From: Asterionellopsis glacialis
Taxonomy: Eukaryota; Bacillariophyta; Plagiogrammaphyceae; Rhaphoneidales; Asterionellopsidaceae
NCBI GenBank assembly: GCA_014885115.2
Contig: WKLE02002989.1
Location: 2,128 to 13,510, forward strand
DNA length: 11,383 nucleotides
Reading direction: 5' to 3'
The position numbers and the translations under genes were made by a program. The first letter of the stretch is position 1, and each line of letters starts with the position of its first letter. Positions 1-7,803 of this stretch are shown piece by piece. The notes beneath the pieces were generated by a model. The model was not told the origin of the DNA. It searched no databases and saw only the letters and a program-made list of their open reading frames with translations.

Positions 1-24
1 TGTCATTGTCATTGTCATTGTCAT
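1..24. repeat. TGTCAT hexanucleotide microsatellite
   Basis: Four perfect tandem copies of TGTCAT open the window, so the array may continue to the left. The next ~26 bases stay TTG/TTGTC-rich and look like decayed copies. Confidence 0.9.
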
Positions 25-527
25 CGTTGTTGTCAATTGATTGTCTTGTCCATTTTTTGCAGCCGTTCCAAAATATTGTAGAGAAAAGAACAGCTAATAA
101 ACAGGGGGTAGTTTAGCGGTAGCCCAAGTCCAATCCTAAACGAAAATAGGTTATCAGCCGGCAGTCTTGGTTTGGGAAAGCCTAGAATAGATGGCTTTTG
201 TGGATCAGCATAACCCAAGTCTAACCCGTTTAGGGTTGGGCAGGCGTAGATCCTGTGTCAACAGCTTTGCAAAAAGCAGAAAAGCTGAAAACCTTGCACA
301 TTTCCGGGGGACATACCGGGGATAGTCCTCAAAAGAGGCTCTAAATCGCGTGTGTCAAAAAAACGTAGGTGTTTTAGTTGCATCAAATAATGTCCTACAG
401 AAAAAATAAAAACAATCAAATAATATTAAAAGATATCTTTGGGGGGGAAGGCTTTCTTCGGGAGCATTGAAATTCTTCGAATTCGTATTCTCGAAAGGGC
501 ATAATAATAAGATGATGTATTTTCATT
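25..527. other. Non-coding stretch with degenerate short repeats
   Basis: I see no gene here. A minus-strand open frame (about 33-218) has no recognisable domain and overlaps repeated DNA. A CCCAAGTCyAAyCC motif occurs near 123 and again near 213, about 92 bp apart. The second copy runs into AACCC-gttta-GGGTT, a small hairpin. CCGGGG occurs twice around 304-321. A 13-mer TGTGTCAACAGCT near 254 recurs near 1126. A 14-mer TTTGGGAAAGCCTA (172-185) recurs in inverted orientation at about 7072-7085, outside the right copy of the large inverted repeat. Confidence 0.5.
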
Positions 528-676
528 CACAGGGTCTACAAGGTATAGCCTACCTGTACACCATTACCAGTCTAATTGATTGTCCTTTTGGTAAGTATCA
601 CAGGGTCTACCAGGTACCAGGTACAAGGCATAGCCCACCGCTACCAGGTACGTACCAGGTACACCATTATTAGTCG
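528..676. repeat. Direct duplication with GTACCAGG expansions
   Basis: Two copies lie head to tail. Copy 1 (about 528-574) and copy 2 (599-676) share CACAGGGTCTAC, then AAGGyATAGCC, then GTACACCATTA and AGTC, in the same order. Copy 2 is longer because extra TACCAGG units are inserted at two places. This suggests slippage or motif amplification after the duplication. Exact GTACCAGGTAC lies at 614-624 and 652-662. The junction of two units forms the palindrome GGTACGTACC. Confidence 0.8.
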
Positions 677-683
677 ACATAGT

Positions 684-808
684 GTACCAGGTACACCACA
701 AACACACGCGTGCGTCAGAACGAAGACGCGCAAACAGAAACGAGAATTTAGAAAATAGCATAGGCTTATAATAACCCAATAAGGTTTAGAACAGAGTTAG
801 TTAGTATG
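684..808 (+). repeat. Left copy of large inverted repeat (IR1-L)
   Basis: This stretch reappears in reverse complement at 6952-7044. Order in both copies: GTACCAGGTAC (684-694 here), a spacer, AACAGAAA/ACAGAAA, AATTTAG (745-751), CATAGGCT, then 29 bases identical between copies (776-804 here, 6959-6987 there), then TTAG units and TAT. This copy has fewer TTAG units and small insertions relative to the other. The two copies point toward each other and bracket gene 1. Whether they are ends of an element or just dispersed copies cannot be told from one window. Confidence 0.85.
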
Positions 809-816
809 AGTTACAG

Positions 817-846
817 GTACCTGGTACCTGTACCTGTACCAGGTAC
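817..846. repeat. Perfect inverted repeat GTACCTGGTAC / GTACCAGGTAC
   Basis: GTACCTGGTAC (817-827) and GTACCAGGTAC (836-846) are exact reverse complements separated by 8 bases. They can form an 11-bp stem, and each arm is itself almost palindromic. This is the densest cluster of the dispersed GTACCwGGTAC motif found at 614, 652, 684, 817, 836 and 7034. Confidence 0.85.
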
Positions 847-1142
847 AATCGTTTGAAGTCTGATATACAGTATGTGTGCGATGGCTGTGAAATTATCGGT
901 AAATGTACAGAAATTGTATCTGTAGTATGTATGTAAAGTGAGTCTTGAGGAGGTAGAACTACTAGCTAGGTACACTAGCACCTACACATATATTATACTA
1001 CTATTTATTAATTATATTCTAATAACCATCCATGTCGTGTCTGACTAAAAACTGTATTTCATAATGAAGCTATTAGTACTAAAAGAAGTTTCGGAGGCTA
1101 TCACCAAGTACGTGATACATGTTTTTGTGTCAACAGCTACAT

Positions 1143-1208
1143 TTCATAGGTGAATCGTACACGAAGTGTACAGTACCAGGTAAGGTACATACATAAATGA
1201 CCTATGAA
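1143..1208. other. Potential three-way-junction (cloverleaf-like) fold
   Basis: The outer arms TTCATAGGT (1143-1151) and ACCTATGAA (1200-1208) pair perfectly over 9 bp. Inside them are two further hairpins: GTACAC-gaa-GTGTAC (1157-1171) and GTACC-aggtaa-GGTAC (1173-1188). Together they give a 66-nt, two-armed structure, either a DNA cruciform or an RNA fold. It is not a tRNA: it lacks the D and T arm consensus and correct spacing. Confidence 0.6.
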
Positions 1209-1678
1209 TCCTGAATGCAGGTTTAGATTATATTCATATCAGTCAAGATGACTGGCGATGAATCCATTATTTACATAAGCACCTTTCGTGTCCATTTATT
1301 GAGTGGTATTGAAATACTTTGATTTCATTGGATAATACTTCCATGCAAATTCAGGAACTTTGGATGACAACTTATTATTCTGAAATTCCGATCATTTCTA
1401 CGGAATTGCTTCGTTTCAATGTCCTATCTCCTGCATATCTCTTTCCAACCATTTGTATGTAGAATTTCACCCAGTGGTAGTTTGAGTCAGTACCTTTAAT
1501 ATTGTATGATATCTGCCGCGGCTAAACCAAAAAAATTGATCCATCTTCCGCACATTAAAGAGAAGGAAAAACCGAACATAAACCGTCAAGTGTAATCATT
1601 GTCTGCAACGCTTCGGGTGCAACACAGATTATCACCAATCCTCTTTATTACAAGACATATCTATTGTTACATTTTTAT
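1209..1678 (+). other. Upstream region and probable leader of gene 1
   Basis: I see no gene in this stretch. The gene 1 frame is open from 1559, after an in-frame TAA at 1556-1558, but has no ATG before 1679. The extra 40 codons are therefore probably untranslated leader, or hide a spliced 5' exon. No clear TATA box or other promoter element can be assigned. Confidence 0.4.
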
Positions 1679-2578
1679 ATGATGGCAGGCGGTGTTTTCT
1701 TTCGAAAATCAAGAAGATCCAGTTTGGGGAGCCTCTCATCAAATGATGAAAAACTATCTCTCGCCACCAGGGGCTTGTCAAATAGCTGCCATGGATGTCC
1801 TGAATTAGGTCGACCCACGGTAATTCATAAACCTTTGAGAAGTTGCATGTCTGTCTCATCGTTGGAAGCATCTTTACAGAGTGTAAGAGACAAATCTCCG
1901 GATTCACAATTTGCGGACACGTCTGCTCATTCAGCCCCAGCCTTGCTAATGTCGGAACAGGAACTTTTACCACGCAAAATATCATTTACCAAGGTTGAAT
2001 TTCGCGAATACGAACGAACGTTGTCAGACAATCCGTCTGTGACAGTGGGACCACCCTTGGGTATCGGTTGGTTTTACAATGAAGCGGGGACATTTGAAAT
2101 CGAAGATTATGAAAAAAGCAAACAATATCGCAGAGATGCCACTCAATTAAGGGTACCGAGTGTTGTGCGTGAAAGCATTCTCAGGGAAGAGTGGGGTGTA
2201 TCACGGCAGGAATTACAAAGAGCTGTGAAACAAATCAATATTGTCAAAAATCAGAGGCGAAAGACTCAAGCGACGATGGAGCTCGAGGTGAGCGCTTTTG
2301 CAGTGGAAAGTGCTGTGAGAAAATTCAAGCGATTAGCAGGTCTGGTTCCCCGAAAAAACAAAGAAGACCAGATGCTTTGGAAAAATGCTGAAGGATACGC
2401 ACTAGAGGCGAAGCAGAAAAGGCGGGATAGTCTCACTGTTGTGCAAGAAGAAGAGCTTATGCAAAAAATCACCACTCCAACGACCGGTGAAAACCCTGTT
2501 GAAGACACTGAAAGTGACGAATGGGCATTGGGTAATGGATTAGATCTCGAAAAAGTTCCTTCAAGTTCCTCTGAATAA
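1679..2578 (+). CDS. Uncharacterised diatom-type conserved protein, 299 aa
   Basis: The start is the first ATG after an in-frame stop at 1556-1558; a second ATG follows directly. A longer frame can be drawn from a TTG at 1664, but an ATG start is expected in a eukaryote. The N-terminus is Ser/Arg-rich (RKSRRSSLGSLSS near residue 10) and looks disordered. The conserved-looking block is about 102-218: a short beta-like segment with FREYERTLSDNPSV (108-121), GPPLGIGW (124-131), an acidic ExxDYExS segment (140-147), RRDATQLRVP (151-160), then VxRQELQRAVKQ and NQRRKT helices (174-196). The C-terminus is basic and then strongly acidic with a Ser tail. No signal peptide, membrane span or catalytic motif is seen. 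From family knowledge I associate this arrangement with a large diatom-restricted family of unknown function; a stress or signalling role is possible but unsupported. There is no nearby gene partner, and the gene sits inside the IR1 interval. Confidence 0.85.
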   Translation: MMAGGVFFRKSRRSSLGSLSSNDEKLSLATRGLSNSCHGCPELGRPTVIHKPLRSCMSVSSLEASLQSVRDKSPDSQFADTSAHSAPALLMSEQELLPRKISFTKVEFREYERTLSDNPSVTVGPPLGIGWFYNEAGTFEIEDYEKSKQYRRDATQLRVPSVVRESILREEWGVSRQELQRAVKQINIVKNQRRKTQATMELEVSAFAVESAVRKFKRLAGLVPRKNKEDQMLWKNAEGYALEAKQKRRDSLTVVQEEELMQKITTPTTGENPVEDTESDEWALGNGLDLEKVPSSSSE

Positions 2579-2902
2579 GCGTGCAAGAAACAAAGTGAAG
2601 CATGATCAATATATGATCTCTTCGTTCTTCAGTTACTAACACAAGTGCTAGAGAGTATTCTTTTTCAAAAATTTTGAATTGATAACTCCAAACAAAATTA
2701 ATATATTTTTATTTAAATTGTAGATTAAGATTGAACTCCTAACTGCGTTGACTTTGACCACTATTTTTGGATATTTGTTTGGGCTTAAAGCATGAATTCC
2801 CGTGTGAGTATCGCTTATAACTATTCAAATTATTAAAAAAAAATGGTCTCTTTAGTAGCTACAGTGATGGTGAGTTACAGTATTGCTATCTCCCTCTATT
2901 CT
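2579..2902. other. 3' flank of gene 1, no gene
   Basis: AT-rich sequence with short stops in all frames. It should contain the gene 1 3' UTR and polyadenylation site, but no distinct signal can be singled out. Confidence 0.4.
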
Positions 2903-3018
2903 TTAGAGAGGTTTAGTCCTTCATTATTTTATAGGACCGCCTAATCAGCAGGTCTATCATTCCTGGATTAGTTACAGTTGAGTGCAGTCCTAATTCTGAG
3001 GCGGCACCGCCTCTCTAA
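2903..3018. other. Nested imperfect hairpin, 116 nt, GC-richer than surroundings
   Basis: Co-linear nested arms: outer TTAGAGAGG (2903-2911) with CCTCTCTAA (3010-3018), middle TAGGAC (2932-2937) with GTCCTA (2987-2992), and inner CTAATC-ag-CAGG (2941-2952) with CCTG-GATTAG (2962-2971) closing a 9-nt loop. A competing GAGGCGG-ca-CCGCCTC hairpin (2998-3013) overlaps the outer right arm. The nesting suggests a structured non-coding RNA or a small palindromic (MITE-like) element. No known RNA family is recognised. Confidence 0.55.
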
Positions 3019-3806
3019 CAAGACTAGTAGATTGTTTTAAATTAAAAAAAACCTGATACTATACTGTATTTTGTACCTGGGTACATACTAATATTTTAAT
3101 ATGGAAAAAATAAATAAAGGTTCCAACTACTTGTACTATTCCTAGATCGTGAACAGTAATGGACGTCGTTAATCAAAAGCACCGCCTGCTGCTATAGCTG
3201 CTGATGCATATATAAGGTACTGGTACTAGAATTTGTCTTATCTCTTGTTGCTACCTGGTACAGGTCCTACCTGCACAAGTAAAAGACAAGAAACTTTCTT
3301 TCATCTCATTTTACTTCTTCGAGAAACTACCGGCGGTGTCAAAATAGAGATATTTCTAATGATACAGATACATACAGTATCATAATATTATGTTGAATAA
3401 ACCTTGTGAAACGGAATTCATAATACTATACATAGGGATTCTTGACTATAATATTATTAATAATTTTTAATATGGAAAATAATGAAAATACAGATTCAAA
3501 AAGGACATTTGAATAAACGAACGATGACGGACTCTTTGAGCCTTGTCAACCACGAAAAAAATTGTACAGCAATAAAAAATTCAATAGTACGTCATCAGAA
3601 TTTTCTTCTGTACCTGTGCACAGGTGACCAAAAAATTATGTTAGAAAGTGACCTATTCACGTCACATCACGACGTAGACACTATCACAGTGCACACTTTA
3701 TCAGAAAACAATCAGAAAAAGAATAAGACTAACCGGACTTCCCGCATCCCCTAAATTTCGTATTGATGAGTGAAAATGAATTAGAAGTTTGGTTCCAAAT
3801 TACATA
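3019..3806. other. AT-rich non-coding stretch
   Basis: An open frame at 3482-3754 has no recognisable domain and no supporting context. Small structures include ATGATAC/GTATCAT around a short loop near 3359, and a TTAATATGGAAAA motif near 3096 that recurs near 3468. Degenerate GTACCTGG-type motifs occur near 3075, 3214 and 3254. Nothing is convincingly genic. Confidence 0.4.
3612..3625. other. Perfect 14-bp palindrome ACCTGTGCACAGGT
   Basis: The 14 bases are identical to their own reverse complement. An upstream CAGAA-ttttc-TTCTG mini-hairpin abuts it. Such a site could bind a dimeric protein, but no factor can be named. Confidence 0.7.
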
Positions 3807-3861
3807 CAAATTTGACATGTTTTTCTTAATCAAAAACACTCAACATCCATGTCAAAGTTTG
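3807..3861. other. Stem-loop with one bulged base
   Basis: CAAATTTGACATG (3807-3819) pairs with CATGTCAAAGTTTG (3848-3861), 13 bp with one bulged G. Inside, GTTTTT (3819-3824) can pair with AAAAAC (3832-3837). It lies inside a weak open frame (3763-3972) that I do not call a gene. Confidence 0.5.
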
Positions 3862-4010
3862 ATGGAAAAGTCCAGTTGTTTTTTCCGCTCGTCCGACCAT
3901 GACAAAAAAAACACTTCTCTTTCAGAATTGCTGAAGCTTTTCATAAGCTTTACCATTACTCTCTTACTCTAATAACTATAATGTCTCATTTAAATGGCCA
4001 AAATGTTCAA

Positions 4011-4450
4011 ATTGATTGCTGTCTCAAATACAGCAATTGTTTTCACCGTCATCACTTGTGTTGTTTCATGTTGTTTTGTTTTGTTCATTTCCTTGCACCT
4101 TTCTACAGTATGTTGGTTTAGTAACTAGGTGGATGAGACAGAAATAATTTCTTGTCCTGGCCAACTCCATCCAAAATGCAAAATCTTTCTTTTTTTTATC
4201 ACAGTAAAATGCACATAATCCAACAATCCACCATGATGAACAAAAGGTGCCTTTTATCCGTTATAACAATTATCTGTGAACAGTCTACTGAAGCCTTCTT
4301 GTCCTAAATGATGTATTGTAAACCATACATCAGCAAGGAGTTCATTGTTGTTGATTGTTAGGTCAAATGGTGCCATGCAGTTCTTTGTCATTGTGGCTCG
4401 TGTTGTTCCATGTTATTTCTTGAGTTGAACTATTTTCTACAATGATGTAG
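4011..4450. repeat. Degenerate direct duplication spaced about 340 bp
   Basis: Copy A (about 4011-4112) and copy B (about 4350-4450) share, in order, TTGATTG, GTCTCAAAT/GGTCAAAT, a GTCAT block, GTGTTGTTyCATGTT (4058-4072 and 4400-4414) and TTTCTACA. The copies are clearly diverged. They may be remnants of an old tandem duplication or two copies of a decayed mobile element. Confidence 0.55.
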
Positions 4451-5651
4451 TAGTAAATTTATGTAGAATAGTTCCAAAATTAGGTCGTATGCAATGTTGA
4501 GCATCCACAGTAAATTATGTCACAAGTTGATGTACTAACCAATCAGATAATGGTATCAATTTGTGTGTATTCACCATTCAAAACAGAGTAGAGAGTAGAG
4601 TATACTTTATACTTCAATTTTATTTCAAGTCAAAATGAAAATTATAAGAATATCACAACAATGATGATGTAAAAATTGAGGGTATTCTCCTAAAAAGCAA
4701 CAATCAACTAATTGCTCAACAATCCAATAATAGGAGGACAAGTTGTGGGAAATTCTGATTTGGCTTACAATATTTATATAGGTTGATTATCATTTCTTCT
4801 GTGAGTCACACAAATTTCTAAAAAATATGTTGGAAACTTTACATTCTAGCTTACAATAATCTACAATCAACTCTATCAATGCATTATGCCTTTTCTAAAT
4901 TTATTATTATATGAGATAATTTTTTGCAACAGTTTTCTAGGCATATTTCAAATGGTTTATTGTTGACAATTGCATTGTAATACAGAGTACTTCTTATAAT
5001 TTTCAAATAATATCCAAATTTTTACTCTGTGAAGAAATCACAGATAAAAGTAATAACAACAATCCACCTTTCATGCTTCATCAGTTTTCCACAAGAATTC
5101 ATAATATTTCTTTTTATGATTGATTGTTGTGTTGTCATGAGCACGAGGATGGTTGTTCTAAAAAGCAGCTTCATAACTTTTGCAGAGGAAGCGTATCCAC
5201 TTTGTTCCTTTCTGTCCCTAATTATGTCAATCAACACACACCATCTTCAACTTTTCATAACTTTTGATGCACAAAAAATCATTAGAAACGTCAGTCTAAC
5301 TAAAATCTGGTGGACTTAGGAGCAGACTAATTGTTCCTTGCGGTAATTATACAAAAATAAAAATCTTCTTGTATCCCATCAATTGAATAATTGCCTTTGT
5401 TTTGATAGCAAAGGCCAAATTATATACCAAATATGCCTGTAATACATTCTTTAAAAAATAAATTTAAAGAAATAAAATAGCAGAGTAGTTAAAATATTTG
5501 CAATTGAAAGACATTGGCTGTATGTTCAAGAATACTGGAAATCACCAAAAAATCGAGTTTTGTTGAATGCAGCACAACAGTGCCCCAAATTAGTGCACAA
5601 GACATTTTTTAAAATACAACAACTAACCAGCATGTTTCTCTAGTAATAATA
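4451..5651. other. AT-rich non-coding stretch
   Basis: Open frames on opposite strands around 5022-5319 overlap one another and show no domain, so I read them as chance frames. AGAGTAG is repeated near 4585-4598. No RNA gene, promoter or mobile-element protein is recognisable. Confidence 0.4.
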
Positions 5652-5709
5652 AATGCACAGTAGCAACAAGGCTGCATGAAAGTTCTTGGCTAGGTTGTTA
5701 CTGTGTGTT
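5652..5709 (+). other. 16-bp stem-loop
   Basis: AATGCACAGTAGCAAC (5652-5667) pairs along its full length with GTTGTTACTGTGTGTT (5694-5709) if three G-U pairs are allowed, closing a 26-nt loop. The G-U pairs work on the plus strand only, a weak hint of plus-strand RNA. Another short inverted pair, ACAGTG/CACTGT, lies at about 5762-5780. Confidence 0.5.
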
Positions 5710-5852
5710 GTTATGCCATTGTCAACATAGTGTACAATGATGCAGAGTGTGTTTGATTTGCACAGTGGGGAATGCACTGTCTGTGCTACAAAAAAATAAA
5801 CAGAGAATCTAGAAGAGAGGGGTGAATAGCACATACAGGTACTTGTTCAAAT

Positions 5853-5969
5853 CATCTACAGTAGTCCTTTTATACAAGCTTATGCAGTATTACCCTGCAT
5901 GTCAGAAATTTTTAAAAACATCTACAGTACCAGCTTGCACAGTATTAATGAATATGTTGGTAATTTTTT
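5853..5969. repeat. Imperfect tandem duplication, 66-bp period
   Basis: Unit 1 (5853-5918) and unit 2 (5919-5969) both read CATCTACAGTA, AGCTT, CAGTATTA, ATGT and AATTTTT in that order. Unit 2 has lost about 10 bases between the first two blocks. Confidence 0.75.
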
Positions 5970-5985
5970 ACTGGAAAAGTCCTTC

Positions 5986-6090
5986 TCATGTGATGTAAGA
6001 AAAAGGTACTTTTGTAGAAATTCTTCCACATGACAACATGATTGGTTGGCTGAGAATAGGCATGTTGACATGCCCATTTTTCTCAGCTAA
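5986..6090. other. Two adjacent stem-loops
   Basis: Stem 1: TCATGTG (5986-5992) with CACATGA (6027-6033), continued by AAGAA (5997-6001) with TTCTT (6021-6025). Stem 2: TTGGCTGAGAA (6046-6056) with TTCTCAGCTAA (6080-6090), 11 bp with one G-U pair, then an internal loop, then GGCATG-ttga-CATGCC (6059-6074). Stem 2 is compact and among the better hairpins in the window. A weak frame (6038-6295) overlaps it. Confidence 0.55.
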
Positions 6091-6188
6091 ATTGATTATT
6101 TTTGTAGATCTAATACCTATTGTTATGCAGGAGAAGTCAAAAAATATCAATAAAAACCGGCATCCCAATGCACCTGTTAGAGTTATAA

Positions 6189-6236
6189 GAGCATGCTCAA
6201 TGTGCCCATTTTCAGGACAATTTTTTTCCCTGAAAA
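6189..6236. other. Palindrome plus stem-loop
   Basis: GAGCATGCTC (6189-6198) is a perfect 10-bp palindrome. It is followed by TTTTCAGG (6209-6216) pairing perfectly with CCTGAAAA (6229-6236) over a 12-nt T-rich loop. TGCCCATTTT precedes the stem here and also lies within the previous stem-loop, so the two structures may be diverged copies. Confidence 0.5.
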
Positions 6237-6665
6237 AAGACTACCCCCACACTTTATTATGCAATCAAGCAAAAGAATCAGAGATCAGGTCATGAGTCTA
6301 CAACAAGAATAATCAGTGTGCCCAAAAGAAATGGTTCTAAACAGCTGCCTGTGCATTATCCATATTTTCACCCTCTTCATCCAAGGATACAGAGGGAGAG
6401 GAGGATCCATGGTGATACCAACATGGCACTGTTGTAAATTATCAATGCACACTCAACAATCCATATGGATACAAGGAATCAATTAGTGTCCCTTGATGGT
6501 GCTAAGAAGAGGTTTATTGTCATGTGTAAGGAGTAGTCTTGTTGTGACAGCATCATGGTTGCTGTTTTTTTCTTTGTCAATTTGATCAGTCTAGGAAAAC
6601 AAAGAGACAACTTTTACAACACCAATTAAATGGATTGCTTCCTGATTGGTTGGATCCAGATAGTT
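6237..6665. other. Non-coding or undetermined stretch
   Basis: Several short frames look protein-like, for example a minus-strand frame ending at 6337 and a plus-strand frame open from 6548. None has a start codon in place, a domain or a consistent exon chain. I do not call a gene. Confidence 0.35.
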
Positions 6666-6832
6666 TGGAGCCAAAAAAAATGACTCTTTTTTCTGAATTT
6701 TTTTCTTGTGGACCTGATTGTTTTTCACATCCACAAAAATGGATTTTGGAGCGACGTCCAGAACCAAAGAGTCATGAATAATAACCTATTGGGAGGCAAA
6801 AAAAGACCATTTTTTTCTGATTCTTTTTCTTA
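6666..6832 (+). repeat. Direct repeat of a ~42-bp A-run/T-run module
   Basis: Copies at about 6666-6708 and 6792-6832 share GGAGsC, an A-run, a GACy core, a T-run, CTGAwT and TTTTTCTT in order. They are about 125 bp apart. The module cuts across the only open frame in the area (6548-6778), which argues against that frame being coding. Confidence 0.65.
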
Positions 6833-6951
6833 TAAAGTGTGCACTCTCTAAGTGCTTCTAACAAAAAAAGACAAAAATCCCTCACTCTTGGATCAAATCT
6901 TGCTCCAACAATCACCCTTTTTTTCTTTTTCCCATTCTTTGAAAGATAGCA

Positions 6952-7044
6952 ATACTAACTAACTAACTCTGTTCTAAACCTTATTGGATTATGAGCCTAT
7001 GCTAAATTCTATTTTTCTCTCCCTTTCTGTCCAGTACCTGGTAC
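6952..7044 (-). repeat. Right copy of large inverted repeat (IR1-R)
   Basis: Reverse complement of 684-808. It contains a 29-bp block (6959-6987) identical to 776-804, one more TTAG unit than the left copy, CATAGGCT and AATTTAG equivalents at about 7002-7008, and the end motif GTACCTGGTAC at 7034-7044. Just outside it, TAGGCTTTCCCAAA (about 7072-7085) is the inverse of a 14-mer at 172-185. Confidence 0.85.
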
Positions 7045-7756
7045 AGGTTTACCAATCAAAAATTGCAAGCTGTAGGCTTTCCCAAAGAGGATGGCAAAAG
7101 GAGAATTTCTCTGTGCACTTTGAAAGCAAGTGTAACCAATCACCAATTTCATAGTACTCCTAGCTCCACTGGTGAGAACTCTCTAAAGGTGCAAGTCTAA
7201 ATTGGGCTCCCAAACAGCCACACTCCAGTCTGGGCAAACTTTGCTCACTTTTTTGCCAATTTCTCTTGCATCCTGCAGGTTGATTGACAATATTGTCATC
7301 CAGTATCAAGGGTGAGATCAAGTTAGTTTTACATTTCATGTTCCCTCCCCTCCCCAAAGTAAGGGATCCTTGGCTCTGACAATAATTCCTTCTTTGCTCT
7401 GGATTTTTATTAGGATCTTTGTTGATATATAAAGAAGTAATCGCTTACAAACATCTAACTATTAAATCAAAGTTTTCAGAAGTGTCTCAGTTTCTCTGTC
7501 AATCTCTCTGTTTCTGTCTCTACCTACATGTATTCAGAGACAAAGCAGTGAGATCAAATGATTGCCTTCCAGCACAACACCATTAGAGTACAATTTCACC
7601 AACAAGGTAGCAAAAAAAGATCATCAACTGCCCCTAGAATCTGTGTTGTCAAGACATACTAGTCAATGGCTAGAACTATCACATTAATCAACTCTTACAG
7701 TGCAGCAATAGTAAGCAAGATCTACCATAGTATTTCAAAGCTCTGTACTAAGAAAC
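7045..7756. other. Non-coding or undetermined stretch
   Basis: A minus-strand frame at 7160-7357 has no recognisable domain. C/T-rich runs near 7340-7355 and 7495-7520 are simple sequence. No supported gene. Confidence 0.4.
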
Positions 7757-7803
7757 GTTTTTTTTTGGTGTGGGAGCTTACTTTCCCCACATTAAAAAAA
7801 AGT
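7757..7803 (+). other. 18-bp stem-loop with T-run/A-run arms
   Basis: The left arm (7757-7774, a T-run followed by GGTGTGGG) pairs with the right arm (7786-7803, CCCACATT followed by an A-run) without a mismatch if four G-U pairs are allowed. The loop is 11 nt. The pairing is better on the plus strand, because the G-U pairs become A-C mismatches on the other. It could be an RNA hairpin, a palindromic mini-element, or a chance product of homopolymer runs; the GGTGTGGG/CCCACATT half is the less trivial part. Confidence 0.55.

Noticed and set aside
106..180. tRNA-like start (GGTAGTTTAGCGGTAG)
   Set aside because: No D-stem pairing, anticodon stem or T-loop consensus follows at the right spacing.
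228..238. Telomere-like TTTAGGG
   Set aside because: A single copy with no tandem array; it is better explained by the local AACCC/GGGTT hairpin.
3482..3972. Two consecutive plus-strand open frames (90 and 69 codons)
   Set aside because: Composition and stop density look like the surrounding spacer. No domain is seen, and the second contains a hairpin-forming inverted repeat.
5022..5319. Overlapping open frames on both strands
   Set aside because: They are mutual shadows in AT-rich DNA, with hydrophobic low-information translations and no recognisable family.
6337..6600. Minus-strand pieces that could be terminal exons (an acidic tail ending at 6337; a frame after a TTTTCCTAG-like acceptor near 6590)
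   Set aside because: The frames do not connect through plausible donor and acceptor sites, and no upstream exon or domain is visible.
6548..6778. 77-codon plus-strand open frame, protein-like, preceded by a pyrimidine tract ending in CAG
   Set aside because: Its only in-frame ATG is at 6680, leaving 33 codons. Its second half overlaps a noncoding A-run/T-run repeat, no domain is recognised and no partner exon was found. A chance frame or decayed fragment is more likely.
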